This document shows positions 6,428 through 14,502 of a stretch of 17,094 bases of DNA, one piece after another; positions within the stretch are counted from its first letter, which is position 1; every line of letters starts with the position of its first letter. The stretch lies in NCBI GenBank assembly GCA_003476595.1, contig DMTU01000100.1:4581-21674 (forward strand). Reading direction: 5' to 3'. This DNA is from Acidimicrobiaceae bacterium. Lineage in GTDB: Bacteria > Actinomycetota > Acidimicrobiia > Acidimicrobiales > Salinilacustritrichaceae. The translations under genes were made by a program, and so were the position numbers. Under the pieces are notes generated by a model. The model ran no database searches and was not told the DNA's origin. It saw only the letters and a list, made by a program, of their open reading frames with translations.

Positions 6428-7933
6428 ATGCGGGTCGAGCTGCGTGGGATCACCAAGCGCTTCCCCGGCGTGGTCGCCAACGAAGACGTGAACCTGGTGG
6501 TCGAACCCGGCCAGGTGCATGCGCTCCTCGGCGAGAACGGTGCCGGGAAGTCCACCCTGATGAACGTCCTCTTCGGCCTGTACCGCCAGACCGAGGGCGA
6601 GGTCCTGCTCGACGGGGTGCCGGCGTCGTTCTCGTCCCCCGCCGACGCCATCGACGCCGGGATCGGCATGGTGCACCAGCACTTCATGCTCGTGCCCGTG
6701 TTCACCGTCGCCGAGAACGTGATGCTCGGCGTGGAGCCGACCTCGGCACCCGGGGTGCTCGATCGGGACGCCGCCCGGCGCCGGGTGCTCGAGCTGTCCG
6801 CCCGCCACGGCCTCGACGTGGACCCCGACGCGATGGTGGAGGACCTGCCCGTCGGCGTGCAGCAGCGGGTCGAGATCCTCAAGGCGCTCTACCGCGAGGC
6901 CGACTGCCTCATCCTCGACGAGCCCACGGCCGTGCTCACCCCGTCCGAGATCGACGACATGCTGGAGATCATCCGGCGCCTCGCCGACGAAGGCCGCTCC
7001 GTCATCTTCATCTCCCACAAGCTGCGGGAGGTGCGGGCGATCGCCGACACCATCACGATCCTGCGCCGCGGGCGCGTGGTGGGCACCACCACCCCGGACG
7101 AGAGCGACGAGCAGGAGCTGGCCACCGCCATGGTCGGCCGCGACGTCCAGCTCGTCGTCGACCGCAGCGCCGCCTCCCCCACCGACGTGGTGCTGCGGGT
7201 CTCGGACCTGCGGGTGCGCGACGAGCGCGACCAGCTCGCCGTCGCCGACGTCTCCTTCGACGTGCGGGCCGGCGAGATCGTGGCCATCGCCGGCGTGCAG
7301 GGCAACGGCCAGTCCGAGCTCGTGTCCGCCATCGTGGGGCTGCGGCGACCCACCGCCGGCCGGGTGGAGCTCGACGGCACCGACGTCACCGGGGCGAACC
7401 CGGCCCGCATGGTGGAGCTCGGCGTCGCCCACGTCCCCGAGGACCGCCAGCGCGACGGCCTGATCTCGTCGTTCCCCGTCTCGGACAACCTCGTCCTGAA
7501 CCTCACCGGGCGGTCGCCATACTCCCGGGGCATCCGGATGGACCGCCGGGCGATCCGGGAGAACGCCGAGCGCCTCGTCCAGGACTTCGACATCCGGACC
7601 TCGTCCATCGACGCTGCCGTCGGCACCCTGTCCGGGGGCAACCAGCAGAAGGTGATCGTGGGACGGGAGATGTCGCACACCGAGCGGCTGCTCGTGCTGA
7701 GCCAGCCGACCCGCGGCCTCGACGTGGGATCGATCCAGTACATCCACCACCGCATCGTCCAGGCCCGCGACCAGGGCCTGGCCGTGCTCCTCAACTCCTC
7801 CGAGCTCGACGAGGTGCTCGCCCTCGCCGACCGGGTGATCGTGATGTACCGCGGCGGCGTCATCGGCGAGGTCAGCGGCGAGGAGGCCACCCGCGACTCC
7901 GTCGGCATGCTCATGGCCGGAGCCCGGGCATGA
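6428..7933 (+). CDS. nupO: Nucleoside ABC transporter, tandem ATP-binding protein (NupO/YufO-like)
   Basis: A 501-residue protein with two fused ABC ATPase domains, as in sugar- and nucleoside-type importers. The first domain has Walker A GENGAGKST (35-43), a Q-loop region 'GMVHQHFMLV', signature-position 'LPVGVQQRVEILKAL', and Walker B 'CLILDEPTAVL'. The second has a degenerate Walker A 'AGVQGNGQSE', a normal signature 'LSGGNQQK' and 'LVLSQPTRGLDVG' in place of a full Walker B. This asymmetry, with one competent site, is usual for the family and is not damage. It powers NupP/NupQ. The ATG at 6428 has no Shine-Dalgarno; it follows the hairpins by 37 bp. Its TGA overlaps the nupP ATG (ATGA). 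Confidence 0.92.
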   Translation: MRVELRGITKRFPGVVANEDVNLVVEPGQVHALLGENGAGKSTLMNVLFGLYRQTEGEVLLDGVPASFSSPADAIDAGIGMVHQHFMLVPVFTVAENVMLGVEPTSAPGVLDRDAARRRVLELSARHGLDVDPDAMVEDLPVGVQQRVEILKALYREADCLILDEPTAVLTPSEIDDMLEIIRRLADEGRSVIFISHKLREVRAIADTITILRRGRVVGTTTPDESDEQELATAMVGRDVQLVVDRSAASPTDVVLRVSDLRVRDERDQLAVADVSFDVRAGEIVAIAGVQGNGQSELVSAIVGLRRPTAGRVELDGTDVTGANPARMVELGVAHVPEDRQRDGLISSFPVSDNLVLNLTGRSPYSRGIRMDRRAIRENAERLVQDFDIRTSSIDAAVGTLSGGNQQKVIVGREMSHTERLLVLSQPTRGLDVGSIQYIHHRIVQARDQGLAVLLNSSELDEVLALADRVIVMYRGGVIGEVSGEEATRDSVGMLMAGARA

Positions 7934-9171
7934 CCGCCCCGCCGACCGAGGCACCCGAGGCGCTGCCGTCCGACGCGGACGACCCGCTCGCCGGCGCCCC
8001 CCACGAGCGCCGTCCCGGCGTCGTCGGCGCCCTGCGCGAGCTCGCGCTGGGCCTGATCGGCCCGCTGCTGGCGATCCTCACCGCGCTCATCGTCGGCGCG
8101 CTCATCATCGTCTTCACCGACCCCACGACGCTCGAGGCGTGGGGGTCCTTCTTCTCCGCCCCCGGCACCGCGCTGGCCGACTCGTGGGACCTCATCGCCA
8201 CCAGCTACCGGGCCCTGTTCGACTCCTCCCTCGGCAGCCAGCGGGCCCTGGCCCGCACGCTCGTCCAGTCCACGCCCCTGATCCTCGTCGGCCTCTCCGT
8301 AGCGCTCGCGTTCAAGGCCGGCATGTTCAACATCGGCGGCGCCGGGCAGCTCATCGTCGGCGCGATGGCCGCCGCCTGGATCGGGATCACCTTCGACCTC
8401 CCCCAGGTCGTGCACCTGCCGCTCGCCCTGGTGGCCGGCGTCATCGGCGGCGCGGTGTGGGGCGGGATCGTCGGGTTCCTCAAGGCCCGCACCGGCGCCC
8501 ACGAGGTCATCACCTCGATCATGCTGAACTTCGTCGCCCTGCGGCTGCTGGACTACGCGCTGTCCACCGACACGTTCCGCCGCCCGGGCCGCAGCGACCC
8601 GATCAGCCCGGAGATGCCGGCCTCGGTGCGCCTGCCGGAGCCGATCGACTCGTTCCAGGTCCACCTCGGCTTCGTCATCGCCCTGCTCGTCGCCTGGGGC
8701 GCCTGGTGGCTGCTGCAGCGCACCACCATCGGGTTCCGCATGCGGGCGGTGGGCGCCAACGCCAAGGCCGCCCGCTACGCCGGCATGGGGGTGGCGGCCA
8801 CCACGGTGCTGTCCATGGGCATCGCCGGCGGCCTGGCCGGACTCGGCGGCACCACGATCCTGCTCGGCAGCACCCCGCGCCTCACCGGCGGGTTCTTCGC
8901 CAGCGTCGGCTTCGACGCCATCGCCCTGGCCCTGCTGGGCCGGGCCAGCCCGATCGGCGTCGTCGGCGCCGGGCTGCTCTTCGGTGCGCTGCAGGCCGGG
9001 TCCACCGGCATGCAGGCCCAGACCTCCACGCCCATCGACATCATCTTCGTCATCCAGGCGCTGATCATCCTCTTCGTCGCCGCGCCGGCCATCGTGCGGA
9101 CGGTCTGGCGGGTCAAGGAGACCCGCCTCGGCGCCGGGCAGCGGTTCAGCGCCGGCTGGGGAGCCCAATGA
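7930..9171 (+). CDS. nupP: Nucleoside ABC transporter permease (NupP-like)
   Basis: A 413-residue polytopic membrane protein of the branched-chain amino acid/BMP permease family. About 35 polar N-terminal residues precede the first membrane helix ('LALGLIGPLLAILTALIVGA'). Family landmarks include 'FKAGMFNIGGAGQLIVGAM', 'GAHEVITSIMLNFVALRLLDY', 'TTIGFRMRAVGANAKAARYAGM' (the ATPase-contacting loop) and 'GFFASVGFDAIALALLGR'. With NupQ it forms the channel through which nucleosides delivered by BmpA enter. The ATG overlaps the nupO stop (ATGA), with GGAG 8 nt upstream inside nupO, and its own TGA overlaps nupQ, so translation is coupled along the operon. Confidence 0.93.
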   Translation: MTAPPTEAPEALPSDADDPLAGAPHERRPGVVGALRELALGLIGPLLAILTALIVGALIIVFTDPTTLEAWGSFFSAPGTALADSWDLIATSYRALFDSSLGSQRALARTLVQSTPLILVGLSVALAFKAGMFNIGGAGQLIVGAMAAAWIGITFDLPQVVHLPLALVAGVIGGAVWGGIVGFLKARTGAHEVITSIMLNFVALRLLDYALSTDTFRRPGRSDPISPEMPASVRLPEPIDSFQVHLGFVIALLVAWGAWWLLQRTTIGFRMRAVGANAKAARYAGMGVAATTVLSMGIAGGLAGLGGTTILLGSTPRLTGGFFASVGFDAIALALLGRASPIGVVGAGLLFGALQAGSTGMQAQTSTPIDIIFVIQALIILFVAAPAIVRTVWRVKETRLGAGQRFSAGWGAQ

Positions 9172-10454
9172 CCTCCGTGACCACCGCCCCCGCGCCCGCA
9201 CCCCGCGACGACGTCGTCGAGGACACCGGCGCCCGCCGCCACGCCCTCACCGTCGCCGGCCTGTGCTTCCTCGCCGGCGTGGCGGCCATCGTCCTGTTCG
9301 GCCTCACCGCCACGTCGGACCAGGTGTCCACGTTGCTGATGAACCCCCGTGGCGTCGACACCATCCCCGACGTCGAGCTGCCCACCCAGATCGCGGCCTT
9401 CGTCCTCGGGTTCGGTGCCATCGCCCTCGGCGTGCGGGCCCTCCAGGTCGTCGACCCCAAGATCACCGTGTTCTTCGGCGGCGCGCTGGGCCTGTTCGCC
9501 CTCGCCCTCGTGATCTGGGCGGCGCGGGACGGCACCGGCGCGTTCTACGGCCTCATCGCCGGGTCGGTGCAGCGAGCCACGCCCATCGCGCTCGGGGCCA
9601 TCGCCGGCCTGCTGTGCGAGCGCACCGGCGTCATCAACATCGCGATCGAGGGCATGATGCTGGCCGCGGCGTTCGGGGCCGCCATCACCGCCAGCGCCAC
9701 GGGAAGCCTCTGGATCGGCCTGCTGTGCGGCGTCCTCACCGGCGCGCTGTTCGGCGCCATCCACGCCGTCATCAGCATCCGCTACGAGGTCGACCAGATC
9801 GTCGGCGGCACGTTCATCAACATCTTCGCCCTCGGTCTCACCAGCTACCTGACGGTGCGCGTCCTGGTGGAGTACTCCGACCTCAACCAGCCCGGGACGT
9901 TCCGGCCCTTCGAGATCCCCCTGCTGGTGGACATCCCGTTCCTCGGGCCCCTGCTGTTCAGCCAGAACGTCTTCGGCTTCGTCATGTTCGGCCTGGTGGC
10001 GTTCCTGGCCTGGGCGCTGTTCAACACCCGGTGGGGCCTGCGGGTCCGCTCCGTCGGCGAGCACCCTCGGGCCGCCGACACCGTCGGCATCAGCGTGCGC
10101 TTCATCCGCTACCGCAACGTGATCCTCGGCGGCATGGTCGCCGGCATCGGCGGCGCCTGGTTCACGCTCGGGTCGGCGGGCCGCTTCGACCAGAACATGA
10201 CCAACGGCAAGGGCTTCATCGCCCTGGCCGCCATGATCTTCGGTCGCTGGCACCCGGTCGGCGCCCTCATCGCCGCGCTCATCTTCGGCTTCTCCGAGCA
10301 GCTCAACGACTACCTCGCCCTGCTCGACACCCCGATCCCCTCGGAGTTCCTGCTCATGGCCCCCTACGTCGTGACCATCGTCGTGGTGGCCGGCCTCGTC
10401 GGGCGCCCCCGGGTCCCGGCGGCCAACGGCCAGGTGTACCGGTCCGGCGGATGA
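9168..10454 (+). CDS. nupQ: Nucleoside ABC transporter permease (NupQ-like)
   Basis: A 428-residue polytopic permease, the partner of NupP. The ATG at 9168 is chosen because it overlaps the nupP stop (ATGA) and follows a GGGGAG; the frame is open far upstream but only as shadow of nupP. Family landmarks are 'GSVQRATPIALGAIAGLLCE', 'RTGVINIAIEGMMLAAAFGA', 'NTRWGLRVRSVGEHPRAADT' (the coupling loop) and 'KGFIALAAMIFGRWHPVGAL'. It has an N-terminal extension of about 120 residues with at least three extra hydrophobic segments before the conserved core, so it is longer than Bacillus NupQ-type proteins (around 320 residues). The TGA overlaps the cdd ATG. Confidence 0.92.
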   Translation: MTSVTTAPAPAPRDDVVEDTGARRHALTVAGLCFLAGVAAIVLFGLTATSDQVSTLLMNPRGVDTIPDVELPTQIAAFVLGFGAIALGVRALQVVDPKITVFFGGALGLFALALVIWAARDGTGAFYGLIAGSVQRATPIALGAIAGLLCERTGVINIAIEGMMLAAAFGAAITASATGSLWIGLLCGVLTGALFGAIHAVISIRYEVDQIVGGTFINIFALGLTSYLTVRVLVEYSDLNQPGTFRPFEIPLLVDIPFLGPLLFSQNVFGFVMFGLVAFLAWALFNTRWGLRVRSVGEHPRAADTVGISVRFIRYRNVILGGMVAGIGGAWFTLGSAGRFDQNMTNGKGFIALAAMIFGRWHPVGALIAALIFGFSEQLNDYLALLDTPIPSEFLLMAPYVVTIVVVAGLVGRPRVPAANGQVYRSGG

Positions 10455-10837
10455 GCCCGACCCCGGACTGGGTCGCCCTGCGGGCTGCCGCAGCCGAGGC
10501 GGCCCGGCGCTCGTACTCGCCCTACTCGGGGTTCCCGGTGGGTGCCGCGGCGCTGCTGGCCGACGGGTCCACCATCAGCGCCGCCAACGTCGAGAACGCC
10601 AGCTACACCGTCGGCATCTGCGCCGAGACCGCCCTCGTGGGCGTCCTCGTCGCCGGCGGCCACGGACGAGGTGACCTCGTCGCGGTCGCGGTCACCGACC
10701 CCGACGGCAACGACCTGTCCGCCTGCGGGCGGTGCCGCCAGCTGCTGCACGAGATGGGCGGCGGCCCCATGCCCCTCAACGAGCGTCCCATGGACGACTG
10801 GCTGCCCGGCGCCTTCGGACCCGAGGACCTCACCTGA
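10451..10837 (+). CDS. cdd: Cytidine deaminase
   Basis: A 128-residue zinc enzyme converting cytidine and deoxycytidine to uridine and deoxyuridine in the cytoplasm; the length fits the tetrameric short form. Visible elements are 'SYSPYSGFPVGAAAL' (21-35), 'NVENASYTVGICAE' (46-59, with zinc Cys57 and catalytic Glu59) and 'SACGRCRQ' (90-97, zinc Cys92 and Cys95). Most members read PCGxCRQ, so Ala91 replaces the usual Pro while all three zinc ligands are kept. The ATG at 10451 overlaps the nupQ stop, and its TGA shares a base with the deoA ATG (TGATG). It feeds imported cytidine into the uridine phosphorolysis step next door. Confidence 0.95.
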   Translation: MSPTPDWVALRAAAAEAARRSYSPYSGFPVGAAALLADGSTISAANVENASYTVGICAETALVGVLVAGGHGRGDLVAVAVTDPDGNDLSACGRCRQLLHEMGGGPMPLNERPMDDWLPGAFGPEDLT

Positions 10838-12111
10838 TGGCCACCGACATCCTCGACGTGCTGCGCACCAAGCGCGACGGCGGCCGGCTCTCCGACGAGC
10901 AGATCCGCTTCTTCATCGACGGCTACACCGCCGGCACCATCGCCGACGAGCAGGCCGCTGCGCTGCTGATGGCCATCGTGTGGCGGGGCATGGAGCCCGA
11001 CGAGCTCGCCACCTGGACCGCGGCGATGATCGACACGGGTGAGCGCGCCGACCTGTCGTTCCTCGACCGCCCCACGGTCGACAAGCACTCCACCGGCGGC
11101 GTCGGCGACAAGATCTCCCTGATCCTGGTCCCCCTCGTCGCCGCCTGCGGCGCCGCGGTCCCCCAGCTGGCCGGCCGGGGTCTGGGCCACACCGGCGGCA
11201 CCCTCGACAAGCTCGAGGCCATCGCCGGCTTCCAGTCCGTGCTGCCGGCCGATCGGTACCGGCAGGTCCTCGCCGACGTCGGCGGGGTCATCGCCGGCGC
11301 CAGCGGCGACATCGCCCCGGCCGACCGCAAGCTCTACGCCCTGCGCGACGTCACCGCCACCGTGGAGTCCATCCCGCTCATCGCCAGCTCGATCATGTCG
11401 AAGAAGATCGCCGAGGGCACCAGTGGCCTCGTCCTCGACGTGAAGCTCGGTTCGGGCTCGTTCCTCGGCGACGACGACGCCACGCGCGTGCTGGCCGAGA
11501 CCATGGTCGGCATCGGCAACGGGAACGGCGTCGACACCGTCGCCCTGCTCACCGACATGGACCAGCCGCTGGGCCGGGCGGCCGGCAACGCCCTCGAGGT
11601 GCAGGAGTCCCTCGACGTGCTCGCCGGCGGCGGTCCGGCCGACGTGCGCGAGCTCACCCTGGCGCTGGCCCGGGAGATGCTGGGGATCGCCGGCATCGAC
11701 ACCGACCCGGAGCCGGTGCTCGACGACGGGCGGGCCATGGAGGCCTTCGAGCGGATCGTGGCGGCCCAGGGCGGCGACCTGTCCGTGGCGCTGCCCACCT
11801 CAGCGCACGCCCACGTGGTCGCGGCCGAGCGGGACGGGTGGCTGCAGCGCATGGACTGCAAGGCCGTCGGCATCGCCGTCTGGCGCCTCGGTGCCGGGCG
11901 GGCCCGCAAGGAGGACGCGGTGTCCTTCGGCGCCGGCGCCCTGGTCGAGGCCAAGGTGGGCGAGCGCGTCGCCGCCGGTGATCCGGTGCTGGTGCTGCAC
12001 GCCGACGACCCCGACCGCTTCGCCGGCGCGCTGGCGGCCCTCGAGGGCGCCATCGACATCGGCGACCAGCGGGTCGAGCCGCGACCGCTCATCGCCGACC
12101 GCATCGCCTGA
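10837..12111 (+). CDS. deoA: Thymidine/pyrimidine-nucleoside phosphorylase
   Basis: A 424-residue enzyme that splits thymidine, deoxyuridine or uridine with phosphate to free base plus (deoxy)ribose 1-phosphate. It carries the family signature 'KHSTGGVGDK' (83-92, phosphate binding) and 'GRGLGHTGGTLDKLE' (113-127), an N-terminal helical domain, and the C-terminal 'DAVSFGAGALVEAKVGERVAAGDPVLVLHA' domain typical of class II nucleoside phosphorylases. Whether it prefers thymidine or accepts uridine cannot be read from sequence alone. The ATG at 10837 overlaps the cdd stop by one base. It is the last gene of the import operon, followed by a terminator-like inverted repeat. Confidence 0.94.
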   Translation: MATDILDVLRTKRDGGRLSDEQIRFFIDGYTAGTIADEQAAALLMAIVWRGMEPDELATWTAAMIDTGERADLSFLDRPTVDKHSTGGVGDKISLILVPLVAACGAAVPQLAGRGLGHTGGTLDKLEAIAGFQSVLPADRYRQVLADVGGVIAGASGDIAPADRKLYALRDVTATVESIPLIASSIMSKKIAEGTSGLVLDVKLGSGSFLGDDDATRVLAETMVGIGNGNGVDTVALLTDMDQPLGRAAGNALEVQESLDVLAGGGPADVRELTLALAREMLGIAGIDTDPEPVLDDGRAMEAFERIVAAQGGDLSVALPTSAHAHVVAAERDGWLQRMDCKAVGIAVWRLGAGRARKEDAVSFGAGALVEAKVGERVAAGDPVLVLHADDPDRFAGALAALEGAIDIGDQRVEPRPLIADRIA

Positions 12112-12114
12112 CCG

Positions 12115-12180
12115 CCGACCGCACGGTTCCGGGCCGCCCAACACGCCTCCAGGGCGCGCACCGCGGCCCAGAACGGTCGG
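12115..12180. terminator. Imperfect inverted repeat between convergent deoA and the PGPGW gene
   Basis: CCGACC (12115-12120), GTTC (12126-12129) and GGGCCGC (12131-12137) pair with GCGGCCC (12163-12169), GAAC (12171-12174) and GGTCGG (12175-12180). The result is 17 base pairs with one C/A mismatch, one 5-nt bulge and a loop of 25 nt. It begins 3 bp after the deoA stop and ends 9 bp before the end of the opposing gene, which fits a bidirectional terminator. There is no T-tract. Confidence 0.6.
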
Positions 12181-12189
12181 GGGTGGGGC

Positions 12190-12573
12190 TCAGATGTCGC
12201 CGACGCCGCCGTCTCCGCCACGTCGACGGAGGCGACCGGCGGCTCCGCCGGCGGCGCCCCGTGCGGCCCGGCCGGTGCTGAGGGCGGCACCCTTGGCCAC
12301 CCGGACCGAGGAGCCGGCCGCGCCCTTGGCCATCTGGCCGGCGCGCTCGGCGGTGGCCTTGGTCCGGTCGAGGGCGGCGGCGGCCCAGGCGTACTCGGTG
12401 CCGAGCACGGCGAAGCCGGCCACGACCACGAGGATGCCGGGGCCGGGCAGCACCAGCATGGCGATGCCGGCGAGCACCAGGGCCGCGCCGACCACGCTGA
12501 CCGCGATCCGCTTCGAGGAGCGGAAGGCGAAGCGGACGACGGCGACGAAGCGGGACTCCGAGCTCTCGGGCAT
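12190..12573 (-). CDS. Small PGPGW-type (TIGR02611-like) membrane protein
   Basis: A 127-residue protein with two hydrophobic segments (about 25-42 and 47-64) joined by the motif LPGPG (42-46), then 'GTEYAWA'. This PGPG-between-two-helices pattern is that of the actinobacterial PGPGW / TIGR02611 membrane family, whose function is unknown. The C-terminal half is basic and rich in Ala, Gly and Arg, probably cytoplasmic. The ATG at 12573 is chosen because the hydrophobic domain starts soon after and TACGAT lies 6 nt upstream with no Shine-Dalgarno; the frame continues upstream only as shadow of add. It diverges from add across 39 bp. No link to nucleosides is known, and co-location may be incidental. 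Confidence 0.75.
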   Translation of the reverse strand: MPESSESRFVAVVRFAFRSSKRIAVSVVGAALVLAGIAMLVLPGPGILVVVAGFAVLGTEYAWAAAALDRTKATAERAGQMAKGAAGSSVRVAKGAALSTGRAARGAAGGAAGRLRRRGGDGGVGDI

Positions 12574-12579
12574 CGACCG

Positions 12580-12609
12580 ATCGTACGGCGGGACAGCCGG
12601 TAGCGTCAG
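12580..12609 (-). promoter_or_regulatory. Candidate leaderless promoter of the PGPGW gene
   Basis: On the minus strand CTGACG (12609-12604) and TACGAT (12585-12580) are 18 bp apart. TACGAT ends 6 nt before the ATG at 12573, so transcription would begin at or next to the start codon. Its -35 overlaps the -10 and start region of add, so the two promoters occupy the same DNA. Confidence 0.5.
12601..12606 (+). promoter_or_regulatory. Candidate leaderless -10 element of add
   Basis: TAGCGT (TANNNT) is followed by 6 nt and the add ATG at 12613. No Shine-Dalgarno is present in the 39-bp gap, and no clear -35 is found at normal spacing. The layout mirrors the divergent promoter on the other strand. 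Confidence 0.5.
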
Positions 12610-12612
12610 CGC

Positions 12613-13704
12613 ATGCCGAACACCCCCACGCTCGAGCTGATCACGCAGGCCCCGAAGGTCCTCCTGCACGACCACCTCGACGGGGGGCTGCGACCGGCGA
12701 CCGTGATCGAGCTGGCCGCCGAGCAGGGCTACACGGGCCTGCCGACGACCGACCCCGAGGAGCTGGCCGCCTGGTTCGTCGAGGGCGCCGCCCGGCGCAG
12801 CCTGCCCCGCTACCTGGAGCCGTTCCAGCACACCGTCGGGGTCATGCAGACCCCCGAGGCGCTCACCCGCGTCGCGGCCGAGTGCGCCGAGGACCTCGCC
12901 GACGACGGCGTGGTCTACGCCGAGGTCCGCTTCGCGCCCGAGCTGCACCTCGACGGCGGCATGGAGCTGGACCAGATCGTCGAGTCCGTGCTCGCCGGGT
13001 TCGAGCAGGTGACCTCCCAGGGGCGCATCCAGATCGGTCTGCTCCTCACCGCGATGCGCACGGCGGCGAACTCGTCCGAGATCGCCGAGCTCGCGCTGCG
13101 CCACCGGGACAGCGGCGTCGTGGGCTTCGACATCGCCGGCAGCGAGGCCGGGCACCCGCCCACCCGCCACCTGGACGCGTTCCGCACCATCGCCGCCGCC
13201 AACCACCACATCACCATCCACGCCGGCGAGGCGTTCGGCCTGCCCTCCATCTGGGAGGCCATCCAGATCTGCGGGGCCGAGCGGCTCGGGCACGGCGTGC
13301 GCATCGTCGACGACATCGAGGTCCAGCCCGACGGCTCGGTCAAGCTCGGCGAGCTGGCGTCCTTCGTCCGGGACCGGCGCGTGCCCCTCGAGATGTGCCC
13401 GACGTCGAACGTGCACACGGGCGTGGTGGACGAGCTGTCCCAGCACCCGATCGACCTGCTCACCCGCCTGCGGTTCCGGGTCACCGTCAACACCGACAAC
13501 CGGCTCATGAGCGACGTCACGATGTCGAGCGAGATGCACGCCCTGTGCGAGACCTTCGGCTACGGCTGGACCGATCTGCAGTGGTTCACCGTGAACGCCA
13601 TGAAGAGCGCGTTCTGGCCCTTCGACAAGCGCCTGCGGATCATCAACGAGATCATCAAGCCGGGCTACGCGTCCCTGCAGGCCCGGTCGCTCGAATCGGC
13701 GTGA
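12613..13704 (+). CDS. add: Adenosine deaminase
   Basis: A 363-residue zinc enzyme deaminating adenosine and deoxyadenosine to inosine and deoxyinosine. Metal and catalytic elements are in place: HDH (H19 and H21), 'HAGEAFG' (zinc His203, catalytic Glu206), 'GHGVRI' (catalytic His227) and 'NTDN' (Asp295). The N-terminal '[18 protein letters not shown]' is the form I associate with actinobacterial Add. The ATG at 12613 lies right upstream of the conserved domain. Its product inosine would need a purine nucleoside phosphorylase, which is not in this window. It ends tail-to-tail with deoC across a 120-bp gap with no convincing terminator. Confidence 0.94.
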   Translation: MPNTPTLELITQAPKVLLHDHLDGGLRPATVIELAAEQGYTGLPTTDPEELAAWFVEGAARRSLPRYLEPFQHTVGVMQTPEALTRVAAECAEDLADDGVVYAEVRFAPELHLDGGMELDQIVESVLAGFEQVTSQGRIQIGLLLTAMRTAANSSEIAELALRHRDSGVVGFDIAGSEAGHPPTRHLDAFRTIAAANHHITIHAGEAFGLPSIWEAIQICGAERLGHGVRIVDDIEVQPDGSVKLGELASFVRDRRVPLEMCPTSNVHTGVVDELSQHPIDLLTRLRFRVTVNTDNRLMSDVTMSSEMHALCETFGYGWTDLQWFTVNAMKSAFWPFDKRLRIINEIIKPGYASLQARSLESA

Positions 13705-13824
13705 CCATGTGCGCGCTCGAGCTCAGCACGCAGGTGTCGGGCGTCGACGACCGCGAGGCGCAACCGCGAGACGCTGGAGCGCATGGCCGCTGCGCTGGAG
13801 GGCTGACGCCCGGCGCCGCCGAAC

Positions 13825-14493
13825 CTAGACGCCGTCCAGGATCGCCGCGGAGGACGACGCTCCGATGCGCGTGGCGCCGGCCTCGATCATGGCCAGCGCC
13901 GTCTCGGCATCGCGGATGCCTCCCGATGCCTTGACGCCGACGTCCCAACCCACCGCAGCGCGCATGCGGCGGACGGCATCGACGGAGGCGCCACCCGTGG
14001 GGTGGAAGCCCGTGGAGGTCTTCACGTAGTCGGCGCCGGCGTCGACCGCCACGGCGCACACCCGGTCGAGCTGGGCGTCGTCGAGGGCGGCGGACTCCAC
14101 GATGACCTTGAGCACCACCGGCGACGGCGCCGCCTCGCGCACGGCGCGGACGTGGGCCTCGACCTCGTCCCAGTCGCCGGCCACCACGGCGCCGAGGGGC
14201 ACGACCATGTCCAACTCGGACGCACCGTCGGCGACGGCAGCGGCCGCCTCGGCGGCCTTGATCTCGGCCCGGTGGGCGCCGGAGGGGAAGCCGATCACGG
14301 AGGCCAGCCCCACGGTGGAACCACGGAGGGCGGCGGCTGCGGTGGCCACCTGGTTCGGGGACACGCAGACCGCCCCCACACCGAGGTCGCGCGCCTCGGC
14401 GCAGAGGGCCTCGACGCGCTCGACCGTCGCCTCCGGGGCGAGGAGCGTGTGGTCGATCATGCGGGCGACGGCGGTGCGATCCACGGATGCCAT
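13825..14493 (-). CDS. deoC: Deoxyribose-phosphate aldolase
   Basis: A 222-residue class I aldolase splitting 2-deoxyribose 5-phosphate into acetaldehyde and glyceraldehyde 3-phosphate. Key residues are visible: '[12 protein letters not shown]' (12-23), Asp95 in ELDMV, the Schiff-base Lys158 in VKTSTGF, and Lys188 in VKASGG, plus a phosphate-binding GASSS near 211-215. Start: ATG at 14493 or the adjacent ATG at 14496; neither has a Shine-Dalgarno. The start region is only 6 bp from the divergent upp ATG. It is the drain for deoxyribose phosphate produced from deoxynucleoside phosphorolysis once a mutase has moved the phosphate. Confidence 0.95.
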   Translation of the reverse strand: MASVDRTAVARMIDHTLLAPEATVERVEALCAEARDLGVGAVCVSPNQVATAAAALRGSTVGLASVIGFPSGAHRAEIKAAEAAAAVADGASELDMVVPLGAVVAGDWDEVEAHVRAVREAAPSPVVLKVIVESAALDDAQLDRVCAVAVDAGADYVKTSTGFHPTGGASVDAVRRMRAAVGWDVGVKASGGIRDAETALAMIEAGATRIGASSSAAILDGV

Positions 14494-14502
14494 CATGCCC
14501 AC

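Noticed and set aside
8139..9167. Upstream extension of the nupQ frame
   Set aside because: It lies entirely in nupP in another frame and is Arg/His/Pro-rich; the ATG at 9168 with stop overlap and GGGGAG is a better start.
6413..9201. Long minus-strand open frames (513 and 770 residues) opposite nupO, nupP and nupQ
   Set aside because: Low-complexity Gly/Asp/Ala/Arg composition, no motif, and complete overlap with well-supported transporter genes.
12574..13539. Upstream extension of the PGPGW frame to a 449-residue protein
   Set aside because: It is the antisense shadow of add; the ATG at 12573 gives the known size and domain.
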